From CAZUSO01 sp964622775 (GTDB lineage Bacteria > Bacteroidota > Bacteroidia > Chitinophagales > Chitinophagaceae), in assembly GCA_964622775.1 (NCBI GenBank), contig CAZUSO010000056.1:1-18741 (forward strand): 18,741 nucleotides of DNA, written 5' to 3'. The notes below the pieces were generated by a model. That model had not been told where the DNA came from. It made no database searches and was given only the letters and a program-made list of their open reading frames with translations. Position numbers and translations under genes: made by a program. This document shows positions 1-7,049 of this stretch, one piece after another; position 1 is the first letter of the stretch; every line of letters begins with the position of its first letter.

Positions 1-135
1 TTCTATGACATCCTGAAAGAAGTTTATCTGAAATATGATATACTTTTACGGCAATACCTGATGATTGTGGTAAATTTTTTACTGTACGGCTGCTGGAGCT
101 ATGCCTTTTTATGCAAGTATCGAGAGAAGAAATAA
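1..135 (+). CDS. possible 3' end of a membrane protein gene (partial)
   Basis: Frame 1 is open from the window edge to a TAA at 133-135, giving 44 residues with no stop. The end looks like a protein C-terminus: a hydrophobic stretch (LMIVVNFLLYGCWSYAFL, about residues 20-37) followed by a positively charged tail (CKYREKK), as expected for a last membrane helix with a cytoplasmic end. It would overlap the start of the histidine kinase by 25 bases, which fits translational coupling. Forty-four open codons can occur by chance (roughly one in eight), and no family is recognised, so this is tentative. If it is not coding, the stretch is simply the leader of the kinase gene. Confidence 0.35.
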   Translation, partial: FYDILKEVYLKYDILLRQYLMIVVNFLLYGCWSYAFLCKYREKK

Positions 136-896
136 TTTTCACTGTGGTCTTTATCACTTCATTGTTCCTGGTCGCCGCAGGCGCCATCTTGCTGTATGTC
201 TATACCTATAACCGCCGCAAGCGCGCCCATATCCGGGAAAAAGACACCCTGCATCTTAACCATACCCGGCAGTTGCTGGAAGCGCGCGTGGAGATGCAGG
301 AGCAGGCGTTTGCCAGCATCAGCGAAGAAATTCACGACAACGTGGGCCAGGTGCTGAGCTTAGCCAGCGTACAATTAGGGCTGGCGCTTTCGAAGCTGCC
401 CGGCGAACCTTTGCTGGTTCAGGTCAAAAGCAATATTGATACCGCACTGCATGACCTGAGAGATATCGCCAAAAGCCTGAACGGGAGCTATCTTCAGCAG
501 CTCAGCCTTCGCCAGTTTATCCACAGGCTGCAGCGCAGGATAAACCGCAGCGGATTTATCCGGATCGAAACGGATTTGCAGGGTCAGGAAGAAGCATTGC
601 CGGAGCATATAAAAATCATTATCTTCCGTATCCTGCAGGAATGTCTGCAGAATGTGCTGAAGCATGCAGACGCATCTCAGGTTCTCATCCGTACTTTCTT
701 TGAACCGAAACAAATCCGTATTACCTTTGAAGATGACGGACGGGGCTTTAACCCCGAAGAAAACCATAATGCAGATACCCGGGGATTAGGACTTCAGAAT
801 ATGCGGTTACGGGTCGGGTTGATTAACGGCAGCCTGAACGTCCGCAGCGCTCCCGGAAAAGGAACACAAATAGCTATAACCGTACCTTATGAGTAA
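111..896 (+). CDS. NarL-type sensor histidine kinase (HisKA_3 / HATPase_c)
   Basis: A 261-aa membrane-anchored histidine kinase of the NarX/DegS-like class that pairs with LuxR-type regulators. It has one N-terminal transmembrane helix (about residues 8-31), a short charged linker and no recognisable sensor domain. The HisKA_3 box is IHDNVGQ with the phosphorylated histidine at H75. The ATPase domain shows the N-box (QECLQNVLKHA, N181), DDGRGF (208-213), RGLGLQNM (224-231) and GKGT (249-252). With no periplasmic domain, the signal is probably sensed in the membrane or through a partner protein; the possible membrane protein just upstream is a candidate (inference). The ATG at 111 is the only start that keeps the helix. 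Its stop overlaps the response regulator start by 8 bases, so the two are co-translated. Confidence 0.9.
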   Translation: MQVSREEIIFTVVFITSLFLVAAGAILLYVYTYNRRKRAHIREKDTLHLNHTRQLLEARVEMQEQAFASISEEIHDNVGQVLSLASVQLGLALSKLPGEPLLVQVKSNIDTALHDLRDIAKSLNGSYLQQLSLRQFIHRLQRRINRSGFIRIETDLQGQEEALPEHIKIIIFRILQECLQNVLKHADASQVLIRTFFEPKQIRITFEDDGRGFNPEENHNADTRGLGLQNMRLRVGLINGSLNVRSAPGKGTQIAITVPYE

Positions 897-1560
897 AAGT
901 AAAACCAGAACTATCTATATTTCCATTGTGGACGACCATGCGCTCTTTCGTAACGGGCTGAACATGCTTATTGAAAGCGTGCCGAGCTTCCGGGTATTGT
1001 TTGAAGCCTCCAACGGGAAGGACTTCATCCGCCGGCTTAACGCTGACGACCTTCCCGATGTGGTATTGTTAGACATCCGCATGCCGGAGATGGACGGCTA
1101 TGAAACGGCAAATTGGCTGGTGACGAATTATCCGCAGATCGCCATACTTGCGCTCAGCACTATGGATGATGAAACAAGCATTATTAAGATGATACGAAAC
1201 GGCGCCAGAGGCTACGTGCTGAAAAATGCCGAAACGGAGGAGCTGAAGCAGGCTATCTATTCGGTGCTGGAAGCGGGCTATTACTATAACGAACTGGTCA
1301 CCGCAAAAGTCATGCGTTCGCTGGGGAGTATGATTGCCGGCAACTCCGGAACTTCAGCATTCATAGCACTGAATGAAAGGGAGAAGGAATTTTTGAAATG
1401 GGTCTGTACAGAGCTGAGCTATGCCGAAATTGCCGAAAAGATGTTTCTCAGCCCCAGAACAATTGATAACTACCGGGAAAGCCTCTTTGCAAAACTGAAT
1501 ATAAAATCACGAACCGGCCTGGTATTATACAGCATTAAGCATGGCATCGTGCAGTTGTAA
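889..1560 (+). CDS. LuxR/NarL-family response regulator
   Basis: A 223-aa cytoplasmic DNA-binding response regulator and the evident partner of the overlapping kinase. The receiver domain (about 9-125) has the acidic pair D15-D16, phosphoacceptor D62 in VVLLDIRMP, the switch S90/T91 and lysine K112 in GYVLKN. The C-terminal LuxR-type helix-turn-helix (about 161-220) shows LNEREKEFLKWV, the recognition region SPRTIDNYRESLFAKL and the LNIKSRTGLV segment. Length and architecture are normal for the family. The target genes cannot be told from the sequence. The next gene downstream is convergent, so the operon ends here. Confidence 0.95.
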   Translation: MSKSKTRTIYISIVDDHALFRNGLNMLIESVPSFRVLFEASNGKDFIRRLNADDLPDVVLLDIRMPEMDGYETANWLVTNYPQIAILALSTMDDETSIIKMIRNGARGYVLKNAETEELKQAIYSVLEAGYYYNELVTAKVMRSLGSMIAGNSGTSAFIALNEREKEFLKWVCTELSYAEIAEKMFLSPRTIDNYRESLFAKLNIKSRTGLVLYSIKHGIVQL

Positions 1561-1756
1561 CCGGGTGCATTCTAAGGTGTCGCACCTGCGAAGCTGTTAG
1601 TAAGATAAAAGATGTGCCATCATTGGGAGTGACGGGTGAGGACAACCGCCACGGCAAAGGTCTGCCATAGCGGCTTTACCCTGAAATTGACATTTACTGA
1701 GCTACTGGCCGGGAAATGGCTAATAGCGTTTTCGTCTGAAATAGCATATTGCTGTT
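1561..1756. other. convergent intergenic region
   Basis: This gap separates the response regulator (+) from the oxidoreductase (-). The only structure seen is a short 5-bp hairpin, AGGTG-TCG-CACCT, at 1575-1587, which is not followed by a T-run. No gene is supported here. Confidence 0.4.
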
Positions 1757-2425
1757 TTATACTTCAACCGTCACAACATCATCTGAAGCGCCAAGTTCTT
1801 TCAGCGTCTTTTGAATATCCTGCACCATAGCATCCGGGCCGCAGATATAAAAGTGCCGGCTGAAATCGCCGATCTTTTCCCGTAGATAAGATTTGTCGAT
1901 CTTGCGATGGTCGTATTTTTCGCTTGGTTCCTGTGTGAGCGTATTAATAAAATTATTACCCAGCATTTTTTCAAATTCTGCTTTGAGGATAATATCCTGT
2001 GCTGTTTTATTGGAAAAAATCAGCTTATTATTGCCGGTTTCCCCTGTCCGATCCAGCTCCCGGAATATTGCAATGAACGGCGTAATGCCTGCCCCACCGG
2101 CAATAAAGGTGCCCTCGCCTTTGTACTGAATAGCGCCCCAGACATCATGGATCAGCAGTTCGTCACCGGCCTTCAGTTGCCCTAAATGATGAGTCATACC
2201 CTTATGATCATCATATATCTTAATGGTAAATTCTAAATAATCCCGGTCGTTCAGGCAGGTAAAGGTAAAGGGACGGCGTTCTTCGCGCCAGCGATCTCTA
2301 TTAATAGCAACCTCAGTAGCCTGACCGGGAATGAAATGGTAGCCTTCCGGCTTTTCCAGGCGGAATTGTTTTACGTCGTGCGTTACCGGATCTGCTGAAA
2401 GTATTTTTACAATATGCTCTTCCAT
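1757..2425 (-). CDS. flavodoxin reductase-like FAD/NAD(P)-binding oxidoreductase
   Basis: A 222-aa protein of the ferredoxin-NADP+ reductase superfamily, moving electrons between NAD(P)H and a small carrier or flavin via FAD. The FAD-binding barrel (about 1-100) carries RPFTF (51-55), the equivalent of the RxYS/T flavin-binding motif. The nucleotide-binding half carries GGAGITPF (110-117) and YICGPDAM (193-200), the typical NAD(P)-binding and C-terminal motifs. There is no 2Fe-2S domain, so the electron partner is separate and unknown. The frame stays open upstream to an ATG at 2512, but those 29 extra residues are unlike the family, while the ATG at 2425 begins directly with MEEHIVKIL, a normal N-terminus. 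It has no obvious operon partner. A weak -7-like TAACTTTA lies just upstream. Confidence 0.88.
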   Translation of the reverse strand: MEEHIVKILSADPVTHDVKQFRLEKPEGYHFIPGQATEVAINRDRWREERRPFTFTCLNDRDYLEFTIKIYDDHKGMTHHLGQLKAGDELLIHDVWGAIQYKGEGTFIAGGAGITPFIAIFRELDRTGETGNNKLIFSNKTAQDIILKAEFEKMLGNNFINTLTQEPSEKYDHRKIDKSYLREKIGDFSRHFYICGPDAMVQDIQKTLKELGASDDVVTVEV

Positions 2426-2436
2426 ACTTTTTTGAG

Positions 2437-2444
2437 TAAAGTTA
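2437..2444 (-). promoter_or_regulatory. weak -7-like element upstream of the oxidoreductase
   Basis: On the minus strand the sequence is TAACTTTA, one base from the Bacteroidota -7 consensus TAnnTTTG, 11 bases before the proposed start at 2425. No clear -33 TTTG is seen at the expected spacing, so this is a low-confidence call. Confidence 0.25.
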
Positions 2445-2552
2445 AAGAAAATGGGGCAGTAAGGGGCGGGCATATCCCAAATTTTGAGAAGACGGATCCC
2501 ACATTGTCGCACTTATAGTTGCTGGCACGGCAAAAAATGTGGCGACTTTTCG

Positions 2553-2587
2553 ATTAAAATCATGCAGCGCAACGGAGTGATTTTAAT
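2553..2587. repeat. 10-bp perfect inverted repeat
   Basis: ATTAAAATCA (2553-2562) and TGATTTTAAT (2578-2587) are exact reverse complements around a 15-base GC-richer loop. It lies downstream of the PIG-L gene in its direction of transcription. It could be a 3' UTR stem or a protein-binding palindrome; it lacks the following T-run of a standard terminator. Confidence 0.6.
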
Positions 2588-2607
2588 GGAGCGGAGCAAT
2601 CATATTG

Positions 2608-2631
2608 GGCACGCGAAAGGATTCGCGCGCC
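2608..2631 (-). repeat. GC-rich hairpin with 10-pair stem
   Basis: On the minus strand GGCGCGCGAA pairs with TTCGCGTGCC around the 4-base loop TCCT. The only non-Watson-Crick position is a G-U wobble in minus-strand RNA, where plus-strand RNA would have an A-C mismatch. That favours an RNA structure in the 3' region of the minus-strand PIG-L transcript. Confidence 0.55.
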
Positions 2632-2686
2632 AACCGGGGGAAATTTGGAATGTGCCCGGATTCAACCATTGCCAATAAGGCCATAC

Positions 2687-2708
2687 ATTCGACTACAGGT
2701 AGGCGAAT
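2687..2708. repeat. hairpin just after the PIG-L stop
   Basis: ATTCG (2687-2691) pairs with CGAAT (2704-2708), and inside it CTAC (2693-2696) faces GTAG (2699-2702), with one mismatch between the two helices. It begins 23 bases past the PIG-L stop on the minus strand. No T-run follows, so it may be a weak or factor-dependent terminator or simply a 3' end stem. Confidence 0.4.
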
Positions 2709-2730
2709 CCAACAACAATGCGGGACACGC

Positions 2731-5178
2731 TTAGCGCCCGGTTTTTCCTGCGGAAAGCATATTCATCATCAAACGAATGGCGCCCTTGTTTCCTGCGGGT
2801 AACTGCCGGAAGAACACTAAGGAAGTATAGATATAGTGCCCTTTTCCGTAAGGCGTATATAAGATGGCGTTTCCCAGAGCCGGATCATTTTTGTCATGCA
2901 TGGAAAGCATGGTTTGATACCGTTCATCCACATTCACCGGGAAATATATGCCGCGCTCCTGTACCCAGTTATCAAAATCCTTTGTGGTTATCTTGTTCGG
3001 ATAATTTAATAAAGCTGCATTGGGATGCGTAATGGTTACCATTGCATCTTCTTCAGTCACCCTATCCCTTCCCGGCTGAAACGGATAAGGGCCGAAATCG
3101 TTACTCTTTAAATCCTGCGTGGTGTTGTACTGAACAATTAAGGTTCCGCCGTTTTCCACATATTGCATCAGTACCGGCATCCAGGAGCCGATGCTTTTTT
3201 GGGTATTGAATGCCCGAACACCTATTACAATAGCATCATAGGCTTGCAGGTAATCCGCATTACTGAGATAGGCCGCCGGAATACGTTCCACGTCAAGGCC
3301 GCATTCACTCAGTACGGCATCCACTATGTCTCCTGCGCCGTTGATATACCCGATCTTTTTCACCCGGCACTGCCAGTCTTTTTCTATCGCTTTACCCCAG
3401 GCTCCGGTAAAATACTGTAGTTCCGGAAGGTGCGGGTAAGTGATCAGTCTCCGGCTGTGCATATAATCTTTACCCTCTGCACGAACCGAATATATAATCA
3501 GGTTGTCGTTTTCGGCGGTATCAATATTCCGGGTAGGAATTTCAATGGCAATTAAGGTATCCTTCCCGGGTTCGAGCCGGGGTATATTCAGGCTGGTCAG
3601 CGGAGTTTTGTTATTAAACACGGTAAGCGTGGCATTGCTGATATCCTCAAATGCCCGGATACGAACCCATTTGGTCATATCTTTCCCCCTTTCAAAAATG
3701 AATAATGGCGACAACGGTTCTACGGATACCGCAGGAACAATACGAAGCTGCTGCACTACATCTCCTTTTACCGGATCCAGCTTCTTATACGAAAGGGCAA
3801 CGGGCAATACGATCTTTTGACTGTCAATTTCCAATACCACATTAGCCGCCAGGGAATTATCCGCTTCGGGCTGACCTTTATAGACTTTCCTGTTGTATTG
3901 ATACGCTCCGGGCTTCGGTGCATAGCGAAGCCAGTAGGGTTCGGTAACCAATTCGCCGTTTGCAATATGCACCTTCAAAGGAAAACGGTACAGGGAATCG
4001 TTTTTCAGGGTAATATTGCCCGGCAAATCGTAGTCTTCCATTGTGGGCAATACAAGGCTGTGGAACAGCACAGGCAGCGAGGCGCTACGGGCAATGAGAT
4101 GCAGGTTGAAATCTAATTCCGCCCCCGGAACGGCATCCGGCTGATTCGTGACTAATTCCGCCATCAATCCGGCACAGGATAAGATGATCTGATCCAGCTC
4201 CTTTAATTTTTCCGTACGCCAGAAATCATCTTTGACTTCTTTGATGAGCCGGCGGACAGCAAGAAGTTCGGGAAGGGATGCAGAAGGATGCTGAAAATCG
4301 AAATGCTGAATAACCTGCGTGATCCGGTTGCCGATATCAGCACGACCCACCCGGTTCCAGCTCATATCAATTCCGTCATAGAGGGAGACGGACATGGGTG
4401 AACCCTCAATTAACTGAAAATATTCCGTAGCCGTACCGATCGATTGCGGCGTACCGGCTCCCTGGCTCTTATGCACGCTGCGGCTGCGCCCCGCCATTTC
4501 GCCATAACCTTCCCCCAACAGCGGATCGTATTGATTGATGTCAACCTTAAACTGGTTTTCGTTCGTGGTATTCCTGTCCCCGAACCGGAATGCGTTAAAC
4601 AATAAGCGGGCGGGCTTCCATTGCGCATCCTTTTTCCTTACGGCTTCTACGGCTGCAAGGGCAGATGCGGTATGCTGTCCATGTCCGCCTTCACCCGTAG
4701 TGGGAAACCGCATGATTACAATGTCCGGTTTATATTGGTCGAATGCAAACTGCACATCGCTCACTACATCATCACGATTCCAGAAATGAAAGGTTTCTTC
4801 CGGCGATTTGGTAAAGCCAAAATCAATTACACGGGTAAACATCTGCTCCGCGCCATCAATCTTCCGCGCTTCCATCAGTTCATGCGTGCGGATATATCCT
4901 AATGCCGGCCCCTGCTCATCTCCTAAGATATTTTGCCCGCCATCGCCACGGGTCAGGGACAGATATACGGTTCGTACATGGTCATGGTGCACCAGGTAGG
5001 ACAGGAGTCGGGTATTTTCATCATCCGGATGCGCAGCCACATACATTACTGTGCCCAGTACGTTAAGCTGTTCCATTTTTTGCAGGATATCCGCCGAAGG
5101 CATGGGGCGGCTTTGTTGGGCATTGCCTTGTAGAAATAACAGCAGGGATAAGACGGAGAGTATAAATTTCTTTTGCAT
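2731..5178 (-). CDS. secreted PIG-L family deacetylase with GATase-like C-terminal domain
   Basis: An 815-aa exported protein. A signal peptide (MQKKFILSVLSLLLFLQGNA, residues 1-20) supports the ATG at 5178 over the in-frame ATG at 5202. The PIG-L/LmbE domain (about 40-260) has the zinc motif AHPDDE (49-54) and the second metal site GGHGQHTASA with H166 and H169. PIG-L enzymes hydrolyse N-acetyl groups from sugar derivatives (family knowledge); the natural substrate is not known here. A long middle region (about 260-640) looks beta-rich. From about 647 there is a GATase1/ThuA-like fold (YDAIVIGVRAFNT, YVENGGTLIVQYN, YGKGHYIYTSLVFFRQLPAG) with no clear catalytic cysteine. It is much longer than single-domain PIG-L proteins (about 230-280 aa). 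A promoter and a terminator-like hairpin lie directly upstream. Confidence 0.88.
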   Translation of the reverse strand: MQKKFILSVLSLLLFLQGNAQQSRPMPSADILQKMEQLNVLGTVMYVAAHPDDENTRLLSYLVHHDHVRTVYLSLTRGDGGQNILGDEQGPALGYIRTHELMEARKIDGAEQMFTRVIDFGFTKSPEETFHFWNRDDVVSDVQFAFDQYKPDIVIMRFPTTGEGGHGQHTASALAAVEAVRKKDAQWKPARLLFNAFRFGDRNTTNENQFKVDINQYDPLLGEGYGEMAGRSRSVHKSQGAGTPQSIGTATEYFQLIEGSPMSVSLYDGIDMSWNRVGRADIGNRITQVIQHFDFQHPSASLPELLAVRRLIKEVKDDFWRTEKLKELDQIILSCAGLMAELVTNQPDAVPGAELDFNLHLIARSASLPVLFHSLVLPTMEDYDLPGNITLKNDSLYRFPLKVHIANGELVTEPYWLRYAPKPGAYQYNRKVYKGQPEADNSLAANVVLEIDSQKIVLPVALSYKKLDPVKGDVVQQLRIVPAVSVEPLSPLFIFERGKDMTKWVRIRAFEDISNATLTVFNNKTPLTSLNIPRLEPGKDTLIAIEIPTRNIDTAENDNLIIYSVRAEGKDYMHSRRLITYPHLPELQYFTGAWGKAIEKDWQCRVKKIGYINGAGDIVDAVLSECGLDVERIPAAYLSNADYLQAYDAIVIGVRAFNTQKSIGSWMPVLMQYVENGGTLIVQYNTTQDLKSNDFGPYPFQPGRDRVTEEDAMVTITHPNAALLNYPNKITTKDFDNWVQERGIYFPVNVDERYQTMLSMHDKNDPALGNAILYTPYGKGHYIYTSLVFFRQLPAGNKGAIRLMMNMLSAGKTGR

Positions 5179-5182
5179 AGTC

Positions 5183-5223
5183 AGAAAAACGAAACCTGTC
5201 AAGTGCTCTTACTTAACAGGTTT
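5183..5223 (-). terminator. terminator-like hairpin with T-run between DUF2911 and PIG-L genes
   Basis: On the minus strand AAACCTGTTAAGT (from 5223) pairs with ACTTGACAGGTTT (to 5192) over 13 positions, including one G-U wobble, around loop AAGAGC, followed by CGTTTTT. The wobble would be an A-C mismatch in plus-strand RNA, so the structure suits minus-strand transcripts. It fits an intrinsic terminator for the upstream DUF2911 gene. It also lies downstream of a -7 element, so transcripts from that promoter would begin at its foot. Confidence 0.65.
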
Positions 5224-5229
5224 ATCGTT

Positions 5230-5237
5230 CAAATATA
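5230..5237 (-). promoter_or_regulatory. Bacteroidota -7 promoter element for PIG-L gene
   Basis: The minus strand reads TATATTTG, an exact match to TAnnTTTG. The predicted transcription start is near 5223-5225, about 45 bases before the start codon at 5178. A good -33 TTTG is not obvious. Confidence 0.5.
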
Positions 5238-5262
5238 ATGATTTTTAAAAGAGTGCCGGTTA

Positions 5263-6099
5263 TTACATTCCTTTTTGCAGTTTCTCAAAGTTGTTTTTAT
5301 ATTCATCAGCATAAGGCGTATTAGCGGCTATCTCTGCTGCCTGCTTTGCGGCTGCTACAGCTTCGTTATGCTTCCCCTGCTTTTCCAGAATTCTTGCTTT
5401 CAGCCAATAGAGATAATAGGCTTTGGGATTAGCTTCAATAGCTTTATCAGCGTACTGAGCGGCAATATCTAATTTTTGATTGGTTTCCAGGTAATAACTG
5501 GCAGCCTGTTGGTAAGGTGGCTTATCACCCTGTAATTCATTTTCCAGATGTTTAATAATGCGCTCACTATTATCAGCTTTTACCGGGATCACTACCCTGG
5601 TGTTTTCCCATGCCATAGTAATGTCGGCTGTGTTGATAGTGATATTGTCAATGGACATGGTGAAGGACTGCACGGTTTCCGCGCTTTTCTGAACCGGAAC
5701 GGAAAATGAGATTACGTCATCCTTGTCATCAAAACCTGAAACACCCCAGTTACTCACACCGGTATTGATAATGACTTTCCATTCTTTTTCCGCAGGAATG
5801 GTGTATAATGCATAAGTGCCGGCTTTAAGCGCCTTTCCGGCCAGGGTTACATCTTCACCGAATGTGAGTTTCGTAGCGCTGTTGGCGCCGGTACGCCAAA
5901 CCTTTCCGTAGGGAACCAGTCCTCCAAAAATAGTTCGTCCGCGCATTGCAGGCCGGCTGTAGGAAATCTCAATCTTAGAAGTAGAAAAATCCTGGGATAC
6001 GGTAGTTGTAGGACTTGGAGCCGGCATTTTAAAGTCCTGGGCATCCGCTATTAAAGTTGTCGCAGAGATCATAACAATCGTTGCTAATAAATGTTTCAT
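5263..6099 (-). CDS. secreted DUF2911 protein with C-terminal TPR-like repeats
   Basis: A 278-aa exported protein of unknown function. The signal peptide is MKHLLATIVMISATTLIADA, cleaved near residue 20. The DUF2911 region (about 30-170) is recognised by RPAMRGRTIFGGLVPYGKVWRTGAN written across residues 50-74, by ALKAGTYALYTIP, and by WGVSGFDDKDDVISFSVPV. The C-terminal part (about 190-275) is helical and TPR-like (AAQYADKAIEANPKAYYLYW, then ARILEKQGKHNEAVAAAKQA). DUF2911 proteins are common and abundant in Bacteroidota, but no activity is established. The TPR tail suggests protein binding in the periplasm. It is followed by a terminator-like hairpin, so it is probably transcribed separately from the PIG-L gene. 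Confidence 0.9.
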   Translation of the reverse strand: MKHLLATIVMISATTLIADAQDFKMPAPSPTTTVSQDFSTSKIEISYSRPAMRGRTIFGGLVPYGKVWRTGANSATKLTFGEDVTLAGKALKAGTYALYTIPAEKEWKVIINTGVSNWGVSGFDDKDDVISFSVPVQKSAETVQSFTMSIDNITINTADITMAWENTRVVIPVKADNSERIIKHLENELQGDKPPYQQAASYYLETNQKLDIAAQYADKAIEANPKAYYLYWLKARILEKQGKHNEAVAAAKQAAEIAANTPYADEYKNNFEKLQKGM

Positions 6100-6194
6100 A
6101 ATCAGATTAAATTTATGATTTTTGAGAAAAACTGTATTCTCGCAAAGAAAGGAAATTTCAGGCGATTATCGCTCCCGGTTTGCGGCGGAATATG

Positions 6195-6827
6195 CTAATG
6201 TATCTTTAAAACATTCATTGCGCGCATCTCCCAGCCTTGCCGGTTACAATGTTCCAATACGCACGGCAGGGCGAATGACATTCGTTCAAAAGCCTTTTCA
6301 CTGTCGTGAAAAACCACAATATCTCCGGGGGTCAGGTTAAAAACCACATTTTCCAGGCATTGTCCGGGAGTAATGCCGGTATCGAAATCAGCGCTCAGCA
6401 GCGACCACATAATCAGATGGTATCCCACCTTCCGCACCTGCCTGGCCTGGATAGGGCCAATCCTGCCATAGGGCGGGCGAAACAGGCGGCTGTCGATATA
6501 CTGAGCCGCCTGTTGAATATCCGAAAGATAATCCTTGCCGCTGGTCTTCCAGCCGTTCAAATGCTGATGCGTATGATTGCCGGTCGTATGCCCTTCTGCC
6601 AATATCCGTTCATAAACCCCCGGATATTTCATCGCATGATTACCAATGCAGAAAAAGGTAGCTTTGGCATGATGTTCCCGGAGCAAATCCAGCACAAAGG
6701 GCGTAATCGCAGGATGCGGTCCGTCATCGAAAGTCAGATATACGGACGGCGGATGAGTCTGTGGCATTTTCCATACTGCATTTGCATAAAGCTTGTTGAG
6801 CCAGAAGGGGGTGCGGAGTGTGTACAT
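6195..6827 (-). CDS. polysaccharide deacetylase (NodB-homology, carbohydrate esterase 4)
   Basis: A 210-aa NodB-like deacetylase that removes N- or O-acetyl groups from a cell-envelope polysaccharide such as peptidoglycan or chitin-like chains (family knowledge; substrate unknown). Motif 1 is TFDDGP (32-37) with catalytic base D34 and metal ligand D35. Motif 2 is H85-T-H-Q-H89, giving the two metal histidines. Motif 3 is RPPYG (117-121). The late motif is VVFHDS with H174. The ATG at 6827 is chosen because homologues begin like MYTLRTPFWLNKLY; the 24 residues added by the ATG at 6899 do not fit. It has no signal peptide, so it is cytoplasmic or exported by another route. It ends in TAG at 6195-6197. 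Its neighbours give no operon context. Confidence 0.9.
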   Translation of the reverse strand: MYTLRTPFWLNKLYANAVWKMPQTHPPSVYLTFDDGPHPAITPFVLDLLREHHAKATFFCIGNHAMKYPGVYERILAEGHTTGNHTHQHLNGWKTSGKDYLSDIQQAAQYIDSRLFRPPYGRIGPIQARQVRKVGYHLIMWSLLSADFDTGITPGQCLENVVFNLTPGDIVVFHDSEKAFERMSFALPCVLEHCNRQGWEMRAMNVLKIH

Positions 6828-6916
6828 AGCAGGCAGTCGTTTATTAATCGGACTTGCAGTATCAAAGCTATAGAATCTGCAGCAGAATATTTTCAACAAG
6901 GCAAAAAAGGTTCTTA

Positions 6917-6924
6917 TATATTTG
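6917..6924 (+). promoter_or_regulatory. Bacteroidota -7 element for the lipoprotein gene
   Basis: TATATTTG is an exact match to TAnnTTTG, about 125 bases upstream of the lipoprotein start. A TTTC near 6891-6894 could serve as a weak -33 box at about 22 bases' spacing. It would give a leader of roughly 120 bases. Confidence 0.4.
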
Positions 6925-7049
6925 CATCTGTATTAAATCAGTCAACAGAAGGTTCCGCTCATGCTGGCAAAAAACGCAGCAGGATGAATATGCTGCGCCC
7001 CCATTGATTGTGCGCTATCTGTATTTTAAAAACCAATAAATATTTTCAG

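Larger units (their letters stand above)
2426..2730. other. 305-base gene-free stretch with three hairpins
   Basis: This lies between two minus-strand genes, after the PIG-L stop and before the oxidoreductase start. It holds three separate inverted repeats (2553-2587, 2608-2631 and 2687-2708) and no convincing coding sequence. The small open frames across it resemble no protein I know. None of the hairpins is followed by a T-run on the minus strand. Confidence 0.5.

Noticed and set aside
1636..1830. Small plus-strand open frame after the response regulator
   Set aside because: Low-complexity translation with no recognisable domain, running into the antisense strand of the oxidoreductase gene.
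6306..7007. Long plus-strand open frame (233 codons)
   Set aside because: It is the antisense shadow of the polysaccharide deacetylase, has no family resemblance and lacks a plausible start context.
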